Shown here in pieces: positions 8,570-16,972 of a DNA stretch of 64,000 nt. Every line of letters starts with the position of its first letter. The stretch's first letter is position 1. The position numbers and the translations under genes were made by a program. The notes beneath the pieces are model-generated. The model saw only the letters and a list, made by a program, of their open reading frames with translations, was not told where the DNA came from and searched no databases. This stretch comes from Streptomyces erythrochromogenes (lineage in GTDB: Bacteria; Actinomycetota; Actinomycetes; Streptomycetales; Streptomycetaceae), in NCBI RefSeq assembly GCF_036170895.1, contig NZ_CP108036.1, forward strand, positions 4,839,501-4,903,500, written 5' to 3'.

Positions 8570-9817
8570 TCAGGGCCGCTCGAAGGCGAATCTGAGCGAG
8601 CGGACCCGGTTGTCGAAGTTCGAGCCCGCCAGGTCCGGCAGGCCCACCGCGCGCAGCCCGACCGGCCGGGTCAGCAGCTCGCGGAAGAGCGCCTTCATCT
8701 CCACCCGGGCCAGGTGCGCGCCCAGGCAGAAGTGGGGTCCGCCGCCGCCGAAGCCCAGGTGCGGATTGGGCGAGCGGGTGATGACGAAGGCGTCGGGGTC
8801 GGGGAAGACCGCCTCGTCGCGGTTGGCGGAGGCGTAGTACAGCACCACCTTCTCGCCGGGCCGGAAGACGCGGCCGCCCATGGTGTGCTCGGCGACCACC
8901 GTCCGGCGGAACTGGATGATCGGCGTCGAGTGCCGGATCATCTCGTCCACCGCGCCGTCCGCGTACGCCTCGAAGTCCGACAGCAGCAGGTCCCGCTGGT
9001 CGGGGTGGTCGGTCAGCAGGGTCAGCCCGTGGGTGATGGCGTTGCGGGTGGTCTCCACCCCGGCGACCATCAAGAGGGAGAAGAAGGCGCCGAGTTGGCG
9101 GGCCCCGAGCGCCTGGCCGTCGACGTTCGCGCAGACCAGCGCCGAGATCAGGTCGTCGGTGGGGTTCTTGCGCCGCTCCCGGCCGATGCCCGCCACCATG
9201 CGCTGCATCCGGGCGAGCGCGCGCAGCCCGCGGCCGGGCATCCGCAGCCGGGAGGCCAGGCCGCGTTCCACGCCGATGTTCTCGGAGGCGTGGTTGACCC
9301 GGTCGGCGATCTCGGCGCGGAAGCGCTCCGGGATGCCCATCATGTTGCAGATGACCTCCAGCGGCAGCCGGGAGGCCACCGCCGAGACGAACTCGTCGGG
9401 CCGGTCGGCCAGTACGTCGTCCACGATGCGGGCGGCCACGGCGTGGATGTCGGCCTCGGCTGCGGCCAGCAGGCGCGGGGTGAAGGCCCGCTGGACGATC
9501 TTGCGGAGCTGGGCGTGGTCCGGGCCGTCGAGGTTGACCATCGAGTCGCCGAACAGGGCACGGACCCAGCGGGCCGGCTCGGGGGTGGTCACGCCGGGGG
9601 CACTGGCGAAGACCTTGGGCAGCCGGCTGGCCTCCTGCACGTGGGCGTGCCGGACGAGGGCCCAGTGGCCGGCCCCCTCGGGCACGAACACGGGGCCTTC
9701 GGCGGCGCGCAGGCGGGCGAAGGCGGCGAGCCGGTGGGCGGGCGGCTGCTGCCAGAAGCCCGGCTCGGCCAACTCCCTGCCGGGGTCGGTGCCGTGGCGT
9801 TGCGCCGGGAGTGTCAT
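8570..9817 (-). CDS. cytochrome P450
   Basis: 415 residues, the usual length for a soluble bacterial P450. The I-helix motif AGVETTRN, the K-helix ExxR (EMIR) and the haem loop FGGGGPHFCLGAHLAR with the proximal Cys are intact. VGD-free N-terminus, no membrane anchor. The I-helix and haem loop resemble the CYP124/CYP125 (lipid or sterol omega-oxidation) side of the family, but substrate assignment from sequence alone is weak. Start ATG 9817 has GGAGG at 8 bases. No ferredoxin or reductase gene is adjacent, so it must use partners encoded elsewhere. Confidence 0.92.
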   Translation of the reverse strand: MTLPAQRHGTDPGRELAEPGFWQQPPAHRLAAFARLRAAEGPVFVPEGAGHWALVRHAHVQEASRLPKVFASAPGVTTPEPARWVRALFGDSMVNLDGPDHAQLRKIVQRAFTPRLLAAAEADIHAVAARIVDDVLADRPDEFVSAVASRLPLEVICNMMGIPERFRAEIADRVNHASENIGVERGLASRLRMPGRGLRALARMQRMVAGIGRERRKNPTDDLISALVCANVDGQALGARQLGAFFSLLMVAGVETTRNAITHGLTLLTDHPDQRDLLLSDFEAYADGAVDEMIRHSTPIIQFRRTVVAEHTMGGRVFRPGEKVVLYYASANRDEAVFPDPDAFVITRSPNPHLGFGGGGPHFCLGAHLARVEMKALFRELLTRPVGLRAVGLPDLAGSNFDNRVRSLRFAFERP

Positions 9818-9929
9818 GGCCGTGGCCTCCAGTCGGTGCGGTTCGTCCTGCTCGTTCTGCGCTGGAGAACGGCGGCGGGGGCGCGGGGGTGACGGTTCGG
9901 CCGCCCCTGCCGCCGCGGCCGCCCGCCCG

Positions 9930-11087
9930 CTACAGGGCCTCGCCGCCCCGCCGCTCGGCCAGGATCACGCCGGCGGTGACCGTGGCCACCGCGACGAGTC
10001 CGGCGTAGAGGACGGCGTAGGCGCCCGTCCAGGTGCAGGCGAGGGTGACGAGGGCGGCGACCGGCAGCACCAGCTGCTGGGCGAGGCCGCGCTTGAAGTG
10101 GCGCGAGTGCAGCAGCCACACCATGAAGAGGAAGGCCGCGGCCGGGACCATGACGGAGGCGTTCGCGGAGACCTGGGAGATGTGCGCCTTGCCGACCGCG
10201 TGCTCGACCGCCACCTCGATGCCCGCGCCGATCGCCGCCCCCGAGGCGAAGATCAGCAGGTGGCCGTAACCCCACGGGACGGCCTCCCGGTTGGAGGTCA
10301 GGTGCTGGTGCATCGGTACGGCGAAGTAGATCCACCACGCGGCGAAGACGATCAGCAGCCCGCCCGCGGCGAGGGGGAGCAGCAGGCCGAGGGCCTCGTG
10401 CTCGTCGAGCGCGGACTTCACGGCCACCGTGCTCGCCGCGATCGTCTCGCCGAGCACGATGATGGTGAACAGCCCGTACCGCTCGACGATGTGGTGGGCG
10501 TGCCACGGCGTCTGGTGGCCGCGCTCGGCGATCACCGGGACCAGCAGCTCGGCCACGACCAGCACCAGGAACAGCCAGCGCTTGGCGTCGTTGGGCGCGA
10601 AGAGCAGACCCACCCAGCCGGCCTGGCAGATCACCAGCCCGGCCGCGTACTTCAGGGCCGCGGTGCGGGCGGAGCCGCTCTCCCCGGCGGCGGCCCGCAG
10701 CCACTGCGCCGTCAGCGCGACGCGCATGATGATGTAGCCGACGACGGCGATCGTCCAGTCGTTCTCGTCGAAGGCCTCGCTCACCCCCGCCGCGTAGACG
10801 AGGACGCCGGCGATCTGGACGAGCGTCGCGATCCGGTACGGCACGTCGTCGCAGTCGTAGGCGGAGGCGAACCAGGTGAAGTTCATCCAGGCCCACCACA
10901 CGCCGAAGAAGACGAAGAAGTAGCCGATCACCCCGGTACCGGGATGGCCCTCCGCGAGCGCGTGCACGAGCCGGGCGCCGGCCTGCGCGACCGCGACGAC
11001 GAAACAGAGGTCGAAGAACAGCTCCAGCGGGGTCGACGCGCGGTGGTCCTCGTCCCGGCTGCGGGCGGTCATGGGGGTGTAGGCCAT
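9930..11087 (-). CDS. ltrA: low-temperature requirement protein A (LtrA) family membrane protein
   Basis: 385 residues with about ten hydrophobic helices. Diagnostic motifs are STPLELFFDLCFVVAVAQ near the N-terminus, VWWAWMNFTWFASAYD, and HHIVERYGLFTIIVLGE in the middle, all typical of the LtrA family. The family was named from a Listeria mutant unable to grow in the cold; the molecular function is still unclear. It lies 112 bases upstream of the P450 on the same strand and may be cotranscribed with it. Confidence 0.9.
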   Translation of the reverse strand: MAYTPMTARSRDEDHRASTPLELFFDLCFVVAVAQAGARLVHALAEGHPGTGVIGYFFVFFGVWWAWMNFTWFASAYDCDDVPYRIATLVQIAGVLVYAAGVSEAFDENDWTIAVVGYIIMRVALTAQWLRAAAGESGSARTAALKYAAGLVICQAGWVGLLFAPNDAKRWLFLVLVVAELLVPVIAERGHQTPWHAHHIVERYGLFTIIVLGETIAASTVAVKSALDEHEALGLLLPLAAGGLLIVFAAWWIYFAVPMHQHLTSNREAVPWGYGHLLIFASGAAIGAGIEVAVEHAVGKAHISQVSANASVMVPAAAFLFMVWLLHSRHFKRGLAQQLVLPVAALVTLACTWTGAYAVLYAGLVAVATVTAGVILAERRGGEAL

Positions 11088-11264
11088 ACCGGCCAGCAGA
11101 CCAGGGCGGTGACGCGCCGCAGCTCAGGCGCGCTGCCCCGGGCGGCCGCTGTGCCCCGGGCGGACGAGGTGGCCCACACGGCCCGGAGACGGCCGGACCA
11201 ACGCACTGCGGGCGGCGGGACCTTGTTCCGTCGCCCGCGGTGCCTTCTGCTCTGCCGCGGGACG

Positions 11265-11687
11265 GTGCCCGCACCGGTCAGCCAGCAGAAGATCATCTTC
11301 AAGCGCAAGCACAACTGGCTGATGACCTACCTCTACGTCGGCACCTTCGGCTTCTTCCTCTGCTTCCTGGCTGCCTTCTTCTTCTCGGGCATCGGCAACG
11401 GCTCGACCTTCCGGCAGATCCCCGTCATCTTCCGGGCGCAGCACCTGAAGGGCCTGACGGAGGGCACCCCGAGTCACTCGGCGGCCCTGCGGCAGGCGGA
11501 GATCGAGTCGGGCGCCGTCACCGGTTTCACGGCCGGCATCGCTGCCTACGGCTTCTTCTTCATCCCGGCGATGTTCGCCAACTTCTCGGTGACGAGCGCG
11601 ATGTGGGGCTTCGTGGGCTTCTACGCCTCCTGCGTCGTGGTGGCCTGGTGGTTCTACGCCCGCCCCGGTGCCGAGGCTCCGAGCTAG
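11265..11687 (+). pseudogene. narK: narK-type nitrate/nitrite transporter remnant 1 (internal deletion)
   Basis: An open frame of 140 codons from GTG 11265 whose protein is two non-adjacent pieces of a NarK/NasA MFS transporter. Residues about 8-27 (IIFKRKHNWLMTYLYVGTFG) match the loop and helix in the middle of NarK. They are followed at once by the C-terminal part: GIGNGSTFRQIPVIF, AAYGFFFIPAMFANF and the tail WWFYARPGAEAPS. The first half and an internal block are missing, so it cannot be a working transporter. A second narK fragment with the same style of tail lies at 17340-17753. Confidence 0.8.
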
Positions 11688-11744
11688 GTCCGACAGACCC
11701 AGTGCGGTGACCGCGGCCCGGGCCGGTCCTGATCCGCGGAAGGG

Positions 11745-11777
11745 GCGGCGTACGCCGACGGTGTCGGTGTACGCCGC
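11745..11777. terminator. bidirectional hairpin between narK remnant and ABC permease
   Basis: GCGGCGTACGCCGAC pairs with GTCGGTGTACGCCGC across a 3-base loop, giving a 15-bp stem with one G-U pair. It lies between two convergent reading frames (ends at 11687 and 11801), where a shared terminator is expected. There is no U-tract, as is usual in Streptomyces. Confidence 0.75.
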
Positions 11778-11800
11778 TCCTCGGTGCGGCGGGTCACGGG

Positions 11801-12592
11801 CTACTTCGGGTCCTGGCCGAACTTCGAGGCCGACCAGCGGTAGCCGAGGACCGCGAGGCCCAGGCACCAGGCGATCGCGATCCAGCCGTTGTTGCCGATC
11901 TCGGTGCCGAGGAGGAGGCCGCGGAGGGTCTCGATGGCGGGGGTGAAGGGCTGGTACTGGGCGATCGGCTGGAACCAGCCCGGCATCGCCTCGATCGGGG
12001 TGAACGCGCTGGAGATCAGCGGGAGGAGGATCAGCGGCATCGCGCTGTTGCTGGCGGCCTCGGCGTTCGGGCTGGCCATGCCCATGCCGACCGCGATCCA
12101 GGTCAGGGCGAGGGCGAACAGGGCGAGGAGGCCGAAGGCCGCGAGCCATTCCAGGGCGGTGGCGTCCTCGGAGCGGAAGCCGATGGCGACGGCGACGGCG
12201 CCGACGAGGACCACGCTGGCGACCGACTGCAGCACGCTGCCGACGACGTGCCCGACGAGGACGGAGCCCCGGTGGATCGCCATCGTGCGGAAGCGGGCGA
12301 CGATCCCCTCGGACATGTCGGTGGCGACGGACACCGCGGCCCCGATCACGGTGGAGCCGATGGTCATCAGCAGGATGCCCGGGACGACGTAGGCGATGTA
12401 CTCGGAGCGGTCGGCGCCGCCGCCCCCCATGCCCGCGCTCATCACGTCGCCGAAGATGTAGACGAAGAGCAGCAGCAGCATGACCGGGGTGAGCAGCAGG
12501 TTCAGCGTCAGGGACGGGTAGCGCCGGGCGTGCAGGAGGTTGCGGCGCAGCATCGTCGAGCAGTCGCGGACGGCGAGCGAGAGGGAGCTCAT
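11801..12592 (-). CDS. ABC-2 type transporter permease
   Basis: 263 residues with six hydrophobic helices. The pattern matches DrrB-type permeases of daunorubicin-resistance-like exporters: an amphipathic N-terminal segment, LTLNLLLTPVMLLLLFVYIFG, and the late motif PLISSAFTPIEAMPGWFQPIAQYQPFTP. Its ATG (12592-12590) overlaps the TGA of the ATPase gene (ATGA), so the pair is translationally coupled. The complex probably exports a drug or lipid-like compound; the substrate is unknown. Confidence 0.92.
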   Translation of the reverse strand: MSSLSLAVRDCSTMLRRNLLHARRYPSLTLNLLLTPVMLLLLFVYIFGDVMSAGMGGGGADRSEYIAYVVPGILLMTIGSTVIGAAVSVATDMSEGIVARFRTMAIHRGSVLVGHVVGSVLQSVASVVLVGAVAVAIGFRSEDATALEWLAAFGLLALFALALTWIAVGMGMASPNAEAASNSAMPLILLPLISSAFTPIEAMPGWFQPIAQYQPFTPAIETLRGLLLGTEIGNNGWIAIAWCLGLAVLGYRWSASKFGQDPK

Positions 12593-13545
12593 CGGACGTT
12601 CTCCTTGGGCTGGTCGGGGATGGCGGTGCCGCCGGTGAGGGCGAAGAAGACGTCGTCGAGGTCGGGGGTGTGCACGGTCAGCTCGTCCGCCTCGACGCCG
12701 GCGGATTCCAGCCGGTCGAGCACGGAGCGCAGGTCGCGCTGGCTGCCGTCGCTGGGGATCTGCAGGGACAGGGCCTCGTCGTCGCGGGTGGTCCCGGGCA
12801 GGGCTCCGGCGGCGGACCGGTAGGCGGCCGGGTCGGTGAAGCGGAGCCTGACGTGCCCGCCCGGGACGAGCCGCTTCAGCTCGCCGGCGCTGCCCTCCGC
12901 GGCGATCCGGCCGTCGTGGAGCACGGCGATGCGGTCGGCGAGCTGGTCGGCCTCCTCCAGGTACTGGGTGGTGAGGAAGACGGTGACGCCGCCGGTGACG
13001 AGCTCGCGGATGATCTGCCACATGTTGTGGCGGCTGCGGGGGTCGAGGCCGGTGGTCGGTTCGTCGAGGAAGATCACGCGCGGCCCGCCGACCAGGGTCA
13101 TGGCGATGTCGAGGCGGCGCTTCATGCCGCCGGAGTAGGTGGCCGCGGGCTTCTTCGAGGCCTCCACCAGGTCGAAGCGCTCCAGGAGTTCGCCGGTGAC
13201 GCGGCGCCCTTCCCTCCTGGACAGGTGGTGCAGGTCCGCCATGAGGAGCATGTTCTCCTCGCCGGTGATCAGTCCGTCGACCGCGGAGAACTGGCCGGTG
13301 ACTCCGATCGCGGCGCGCACGGCCTGCGGGTGGGCGGCCAGGTCGTGGCCGGCCACGTGCAGTTCGCCGGCGTCGGCGGTGACGAGGGTGGAGAGGATCT
13401 TGACGGCGGTGGTCTTGCCGGCGCCGTTCGGGCCGAGCAGGGAGAAGACCGTGCCGGCCGGTACGGCCAGGTCGATGCCGTCGAGGACCGTCTTGTCGCC
13501 GTAGGACTTGCGCAGCCCGCGGGCTGCGATGGCCGGGTCGGTCAT
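12589..13545 (-). CDS. ABC transporter ATP-binding protein, DrrA type
   Basis: 318 residues. Walker A GPNGAGKT (near residue 40), signature YSGGMKRR, Walker B RVIFLDEPTTGLDP and the H-loop TTQYLEEAD are all present. The C-terminal 90 residues form the extra domain characteristic of DrrA-family drug-efflux ATPases. A GAAGGAG ribosome site precedes ATG 13545. It is the second gene of a three-gene operon after the DUF4097 gene, 41 bases away, and overlaps the permease gene. Confidence 0.93.
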   Translation of the reverse strand: MTDPAIAARGLRKSYGDKTVLDGIDLAVPAGTVFSLLGPNGAGKTTAVKILSTLVTADAGELHVAGHDLAAHPQAVRAAIGVTGQFSAVDGLITGEENMLLMADLHHLSRREGRRVTGELLERFDLVEASKKPAATYSGGMKRRLDIAMTLVGGPRVIFLDEPTTGLDPRSRHNMWQIIRELVTGGVTVFLTTQYLEEADQLADRIAVLHDGRIAAEGSAGELKRLVPGGHVRLRFTDPAAYRSAAGALPGTTRDDEALSLQIPSDGSQRDLRSVLDRLESAGVEADELTVHTPDLDDVFFALTGGTAIPDQPKENVR

Positions 13546-13586
13546 GGTGGGAGCTCCTTCGGGGGCTGCGGGTCAGGGGTTGCGGG

Positions 13587-14255
13587 TCAGAGGCTGCGGG
13601 CGGTGATGTCGCCGTAGGCGGTGGTGGCGTGGATGGCGAGGGTCGTGCCGCCGCCGGTGTTCTTGAGGGCGTTGCGGACGCGGCCGTAGGAGGTGCCGGC
13701 ATCGAGGGTGGCGTCGGCTCCGCGGGCGGCGCCGACGGAGATGTCGCCGGCCTGCGTCTGCAGGACGACCGTGCCGTGGACGGCCTCGGTGACGTGCAGG
13801 TCGCCCTTCTGGGTACGGAGCTCCGCGGGGCCGCCGAGGCGGCCGACGGTGATGTCGCCGGCCTGGAGGGTGAGGCGGGCGCCCGCGGTCTCGTCGAGCT
13901 TGACCTCGCCGTGCGCGCTGTCGAGGGTGACGTCGCCGAGCCGTCCGACGCCCCGGATCTCGGCGCTGGCGGTCTTGGCCTCGACGCGGGAGCCGGCGGG
14001 GAGCTGGACGGTCACCTCGACGGCTCCGGGGGCGCCGAGGATCCGGTTCTTCGGCTCCGCGGCCCCGATCCGCAGGACGCCGTCGCCGTACTCGACCGTG
14101 ATCTGCTCGGCGGCCTTCACGTCGCGGCCCTTGGCGGCGTCGGCCGGGAGGATCTCGACGGTGGTGTCGGCGCGGTCGGCGGCGATGAAGCGGATGCGTC
14201 CGGCGGGGACGTCGAGGACGGCGGCGATGGGGGCGGTGGTGGCGAACTTCTGCAT
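13587..14255 (-). CDS. DUF4097 beta-repeat protein, first gene of an ABC operon
   Basis: 222 residues, no signal peptide. The sequence is a regular run of short beta repeats (for example GDVTLDSAHGEVKL, GDITVGRLGG, GDISVGAARGA) typical of DUF4097/adhesin-like beta-helix or beta-solenoid proteins. Function unknown. In actinomycetes such proteins recur next to DrrAB-type exporters and MarR/GbsR regulators, which suggests a sensing or accessory role (inference). AAGGAG precedes ATG 14255. Transcribed away from the regulator gene at 14499. Confidence 0.85.
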   Translation of the reverse strand: MQKFATTAPIAAVLDVPAGRIRFIAADRADTTVEILPADAAKGRDVKAAEQITVEYGDGVLRIGAAEPKNRILGAPGAVEVTVQLPAGSRVEAKTASAEIRGVGRLGDVTLDSAHGEVKLDETAGARLTLQAGDITVGRLGGPAELRTQKGDLHVTEAVHGTVVLQTQAGDISVGAARGADATLDAGTSYGRVRNALKNTGGGTTLAIHATTAYGDITARSL

Positions 14256-14391
14256 GGTGCTTCTCCTTGTCCATCAGCGGCGCCCTTGCGCCCCGCTGTT
14301 TCCGATGAAGGAAAAGCTACGTTGCGTTCGCACCTACGGCAACTGATTCGTTGCGTAGAAGTGTTGTCATTGCAGGTCAGAGTGCGAAAAT

Positions 14392-14443
14392 CGTTGCAAC
14401 GGCTTCGCAGTTAAAGCAATGGCGAGATTGATTGCGTTGCAAT
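14392..14443. promoter_or_regulatory. candidate operators (TTGC half-sites) between exporter operon and its regulator
   Basis: CGTTGCAACG at 14392-14401 is a perfect 10-base palindrome, and CGTTGCAAT recurs at 14435-14443. Related CGTTGC half-sites (ACGTTGCG, TCGTTGCG) lie in the preceding 70 bases. The stretch is AT-richer than its surroundings and sits between two divergent genes, one encoding a DNA-binding protein. Autoregulation and control of the exporter are the simplest reading, not demonstrated. Confidence 0.5.
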
Positions 14444-14498
14444 GGACTGGGAGTGAACGCTATGGTGGAGGCCTCACAGGCCACAGAAGGAGACCGCG

Positions 14499-15245
14499 AT
14501 GCCGGGAGGCAGGCTCACCCAGCAGGAACGCCAGCAGATCGCCCTGGGAGTGGCCGACGGCCTCGCCTACGCCGAGATCGCCAGGCGTCTGGACCGTCCG
14601 ACCTCCACGGTCACCCGCGAGGTCATGCGCAACGGCGGCCCCTCCGGCTACCGCGCCGACCAGGCCCACCGCGCCACCGAGCGCCGGGCCCGCCGGCGCC
14701 GGGCCGCCGCGCCCCGGGGCGCGGACCGGGCCGCCCTGCCGCACGGCCGCGACCCCGAGGCCGTGGCCGAGTACGAAGAGCAGTTCACCGCCGTGATGAT
14801 GCAGTCGGGCCTGTCCAACAAGATGACCGCGCGCGTGATGGTCTGCCTCCTGACCGCCGATTCCGGCAGCATGACCGCCGCCGAGCTCGTCCGGCGCCTC
14901 CAGGTCAGCCCGGCGTCCATCTCCAAGTCGATCGCCTTCCTGGAGGGGCAGGCCCTCGTCCGCCGGGAGCGCGACGAGGGCCGCCGGGAGCGCTACGTCA
15001 TCGACGAGAACCTCTGGTACCAGTCGATGATCGCCAGCGTCCGCTCCCTCAACCAGCAGGTCGACATCGCGCGCCAGGGCGCCGGTGTCCTCGGCCCCGG
15101 CACCCCGGCCGCCGTCCGGCTGGAGAACGTCGCCCGCTTCCTCGACTTCGTCGCCGAAAGCCTCGCCCGCGCCGCGGAGCAGGCCCGCGACATCCTCTAC
15201 GTGGCGGCGGAAGCGCCCTCGGGCGGCACGGACGACGAGGCGTGA
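14499..15245 (+). CDS. GbsR/MarR-family regulator with an IS30-type HTH fused at the N-terminus
   Basis: 248 residues, ATG preceded by GAAGGAG. Residues 1-60 (LTQQERQQIALGVADGLAYAEIARRLDRPTSTVTREVMRN, shown in part) have the spacing of the HTH_38 domain of IS30-family transposases, including the following YRADQAHRATERRARRR segment. Residues about 85-190 are a GbsR/MarR winged helix (MTAAELVRRLQVSPASISKSIAFLEGQ). No DDE catalytic region exists, so it is a regulator that acquired a transposase-like DNA-binding head. It is divergent from the DUF4097-DrrAB operon and is its likely repressor. Confidence 0.85.
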   Translation: MPGGRLTQQERQQIALGVADGLAYAEIARRLDRPTSTVTREVMRNGGPSGYRADQAHRATERRARRRRAAAPRGADRAALPHGRDPEAVAEYEEQFTAVMMQSGLSNKMTARVMVCLLTADSGSMTAAELVRRLQVSPASISKSIAFLEGQALVRRERDEGRRERYVIDENLWYQSMIASVRSLNQQVDIARQGAGVLGPGTPAAVRLENVARFLDFVAESLARAAEQARDILYVAAEAPSGGTDDEA

Positions 15246-15253
15246 CCGAATTT

Positions 15254-15271
15254 TTGTGAATGGATTCACAA
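15254..15271. promoter_or_regulatory. perfect Rex- (or Crp-) type operator upstream of the pflB remnant
   Basis: TTGTGAATGGATTCACAA is a perfect inverted repeat: TTGTGAA, 4 bases, TTCACAA. This is the published form of the Rex operator (NADH/NAD+ sensor) and equally fits TGTGA-N6-TCACA of Crp. It lies 176 bases before the pflB remnant start and 9 bases after the stop of the GbsR gene. Rex control of pfl genes is known in other Gram-positives, so context favours Rex. Confidence 0.75.
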
Positions 15272-15446
15272 GTCCGGGGAAGGCTTTCGGCCTCAGTGAA
15301 ATCCCAGGTCAGGGCGGCTTTGACCGCAGGCGCGCCCGAATCCACAGGACCTTTGGTCCCCGGGAGGGGACCAATGCGGCGGCAAATGATCGATCTGAAG
15401 GCGTGGAATGGAGGCACGCGACGAAGCTGATGGGAAGGTGCGGACG

Positions 15447-16671
15447 ATGACTGCCACCCCTGCGGAGACCACGAGGAACGGCGGGGCCTGGGAAGGCTTC
15501 AAGGGCGGGCTGTGGCGCGACGCCGTCGACGTACGCGACTTCATCCAGCAGAACTACACCCCCTACGAGGGCGACGCCTCCTTCCTCGCCGGCCCCACCG
15601 CGCGCACCACCGCCGTGTGGAAGGCGATCACGGACAAGTTCCCGGAGGAGCGCCGCAAGGGCGTGCTCGACGTCGCGCACGACATCCCGTCGACGATCAC
15701 CGCGCACGCCCCCGGCTGGATCGACCGCGACAAGGACCTGATCGTCGGCCTGTAGACCGACGCCCCGCTCAAGCGCGCGATCATGCCGTTCGGCGGCTGG
15801 CGGATGGTCGCCGGCGCCCTGGAGACGTACGGCTACCCGGTCTCCGAGGAGCTGGAGAAGGTCTTCACGCAGTACCGCAAGACCCACAACGCCGCTGTCT
15901 TCGACGCCTACACCCCCGAGATCCGCGCCGCCCGCAAGGCCGGCGTCGTGACCGGCCTGCCCGATGCCTACGGGCGCGGCCGCATCATCGGCGACTACCG
16001 CCGCGTGGCCCTCTACGGCGTCGACCGGCTCATCGCCTTCAAGAAGGAGGAGAAGGAGGAGCTGAACTCCCTCCCCGCGCGCCACCGTTAGCTGGAGGAG
16101 ACCATCCGGCTGCGCGAGGAGCTCGCCGAGCAGATCCGCGCGCTCGCCGAGCTCAAGGAGATGGCCGCCTCCTACGGGCACGACATCTCCCGGCCGGCGG
16201 CCACGGGCCGCGAGGCCGTCCAGTGGCTCTACTTCGCCTACCTGGCCGCCGTGAAGGAGCAGAACGGCGCCGCCATGTCGCTCGGCCGCACCTCCACCTT
16301 CGTCGACGCCTACCTCCAGCGCGACATCGAGGCCGGCGTCCTGACCGAAGAGCAGGCTCCGGCGACCCGACCTGGGTCACCGAATCGATCGCCGGGATGG
16401 GCGAGGACGGCCGGCCGCTGGTCACCCGGACCTCCTTCCGCTACCTCCAGACCCTCTACAACCTCGGCCCGGCCCCCGAGCCGAACATGACGGTCTTCTG
16501 GTCGCCCCGGCTGCCGCAGGGCTTCAAGGAGTTCTGCGCCCGCGCATCGATCGACACCTCCTCGGTCCAGTACGAGTCCGACGAGCTGATGCGCCCCCGG
16601 TTCGGGGACGACACCGCCATCGCGTGCTGCGTCTCGGCGATGCCCGTCGGCAAGCAGATGCAGTTCGCCTG
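15447..16671 (+). pseudogene. pflB: pyruvate formate-lyase remnant (nonsense codons, frameshift, 3' half deleted)
   Basis: From ATG 15447 the translation tracks E. coli PflB closely: [53 protein letters not shown]. An in-frame TAG at 15753 stands where PflB has Gln, and another TAG lies at 16089 before [14 protein letters not shown]. Near 16363 about 28 codons are lost and the frame changes, resuming with [14 protein letters not shown]. The catalytic Cys pair (IACCVSAM) survives, but the sequence stops after GKQMQF, so the C-terminal half with the glycyl-radical loop is gone. It then fuses in frame to a Rieske fragment. No activity is possible. Confidence 0.93.
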
Positions 16672-16972
16672 CGCCGTGCTGTGGCGCGAGGACCGGGGCG
16701 CCGACGGGGAGCTGTACTGCCCCTGCCACGAGGGCGTCTTCGACGCCCGTACCGGCGAGGTGACCGCGGGGCCGCCGCCCCGCCCGCTCCCCAGGATCTT
16801 CCTCACCGAGCAGGCCGACGGCAGCGTCTGGGCCATCGCCACCGCCCGGTCCGATCAGACGGCCCGGGAGGCCCTCTGCCGGCAGCTCGGCGACTCCCGC
16901 CCCGAGATGGCCCGGCAGCTGGGCTGCCCCGGCGTGCACCGGGCCGCGGCGACCGAGAGGAAACGGACATGA
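16672..16972 (+). pseudogene. Rieske iron-sulfur protein remnant (box 1 lost)
   Basis: In frame with the end of the pflB remnant, the sequence becomes [20 protein letters not shown] followed by [21 protein letters not shown], the second half of a Rieske [2Fe-2S] domain of the QcrA/cytochrome b6f type. Box 2 (CPCHEGVF) is intact, but box 1 (Cys-X-His) falls just upstream of the junction and is missing, so no cluster can form. A 70-residue tail of unknown role follows. The stop overlaps the ATG of the next gene (ATGA at 16969-16972), a relic of translational coupling. Confidence 0.8.

Noticed and set aside
8880..11687. A 935-codon plus-strand frame spanning the P450 and LtrA genes.
   Set aside because: Most of it is antisense to two well-supported genes. 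Only its last 140 codons (narK remnant 1) have real protein similarity.
14499..14700. An IS30 insertion sequence suggested by the N-terminal HTH of the regulator.
   Set aside because: There is no DDE catalytic domain, no terminal inverted repeats, and the frame continues into a GbsR/MarR domain.
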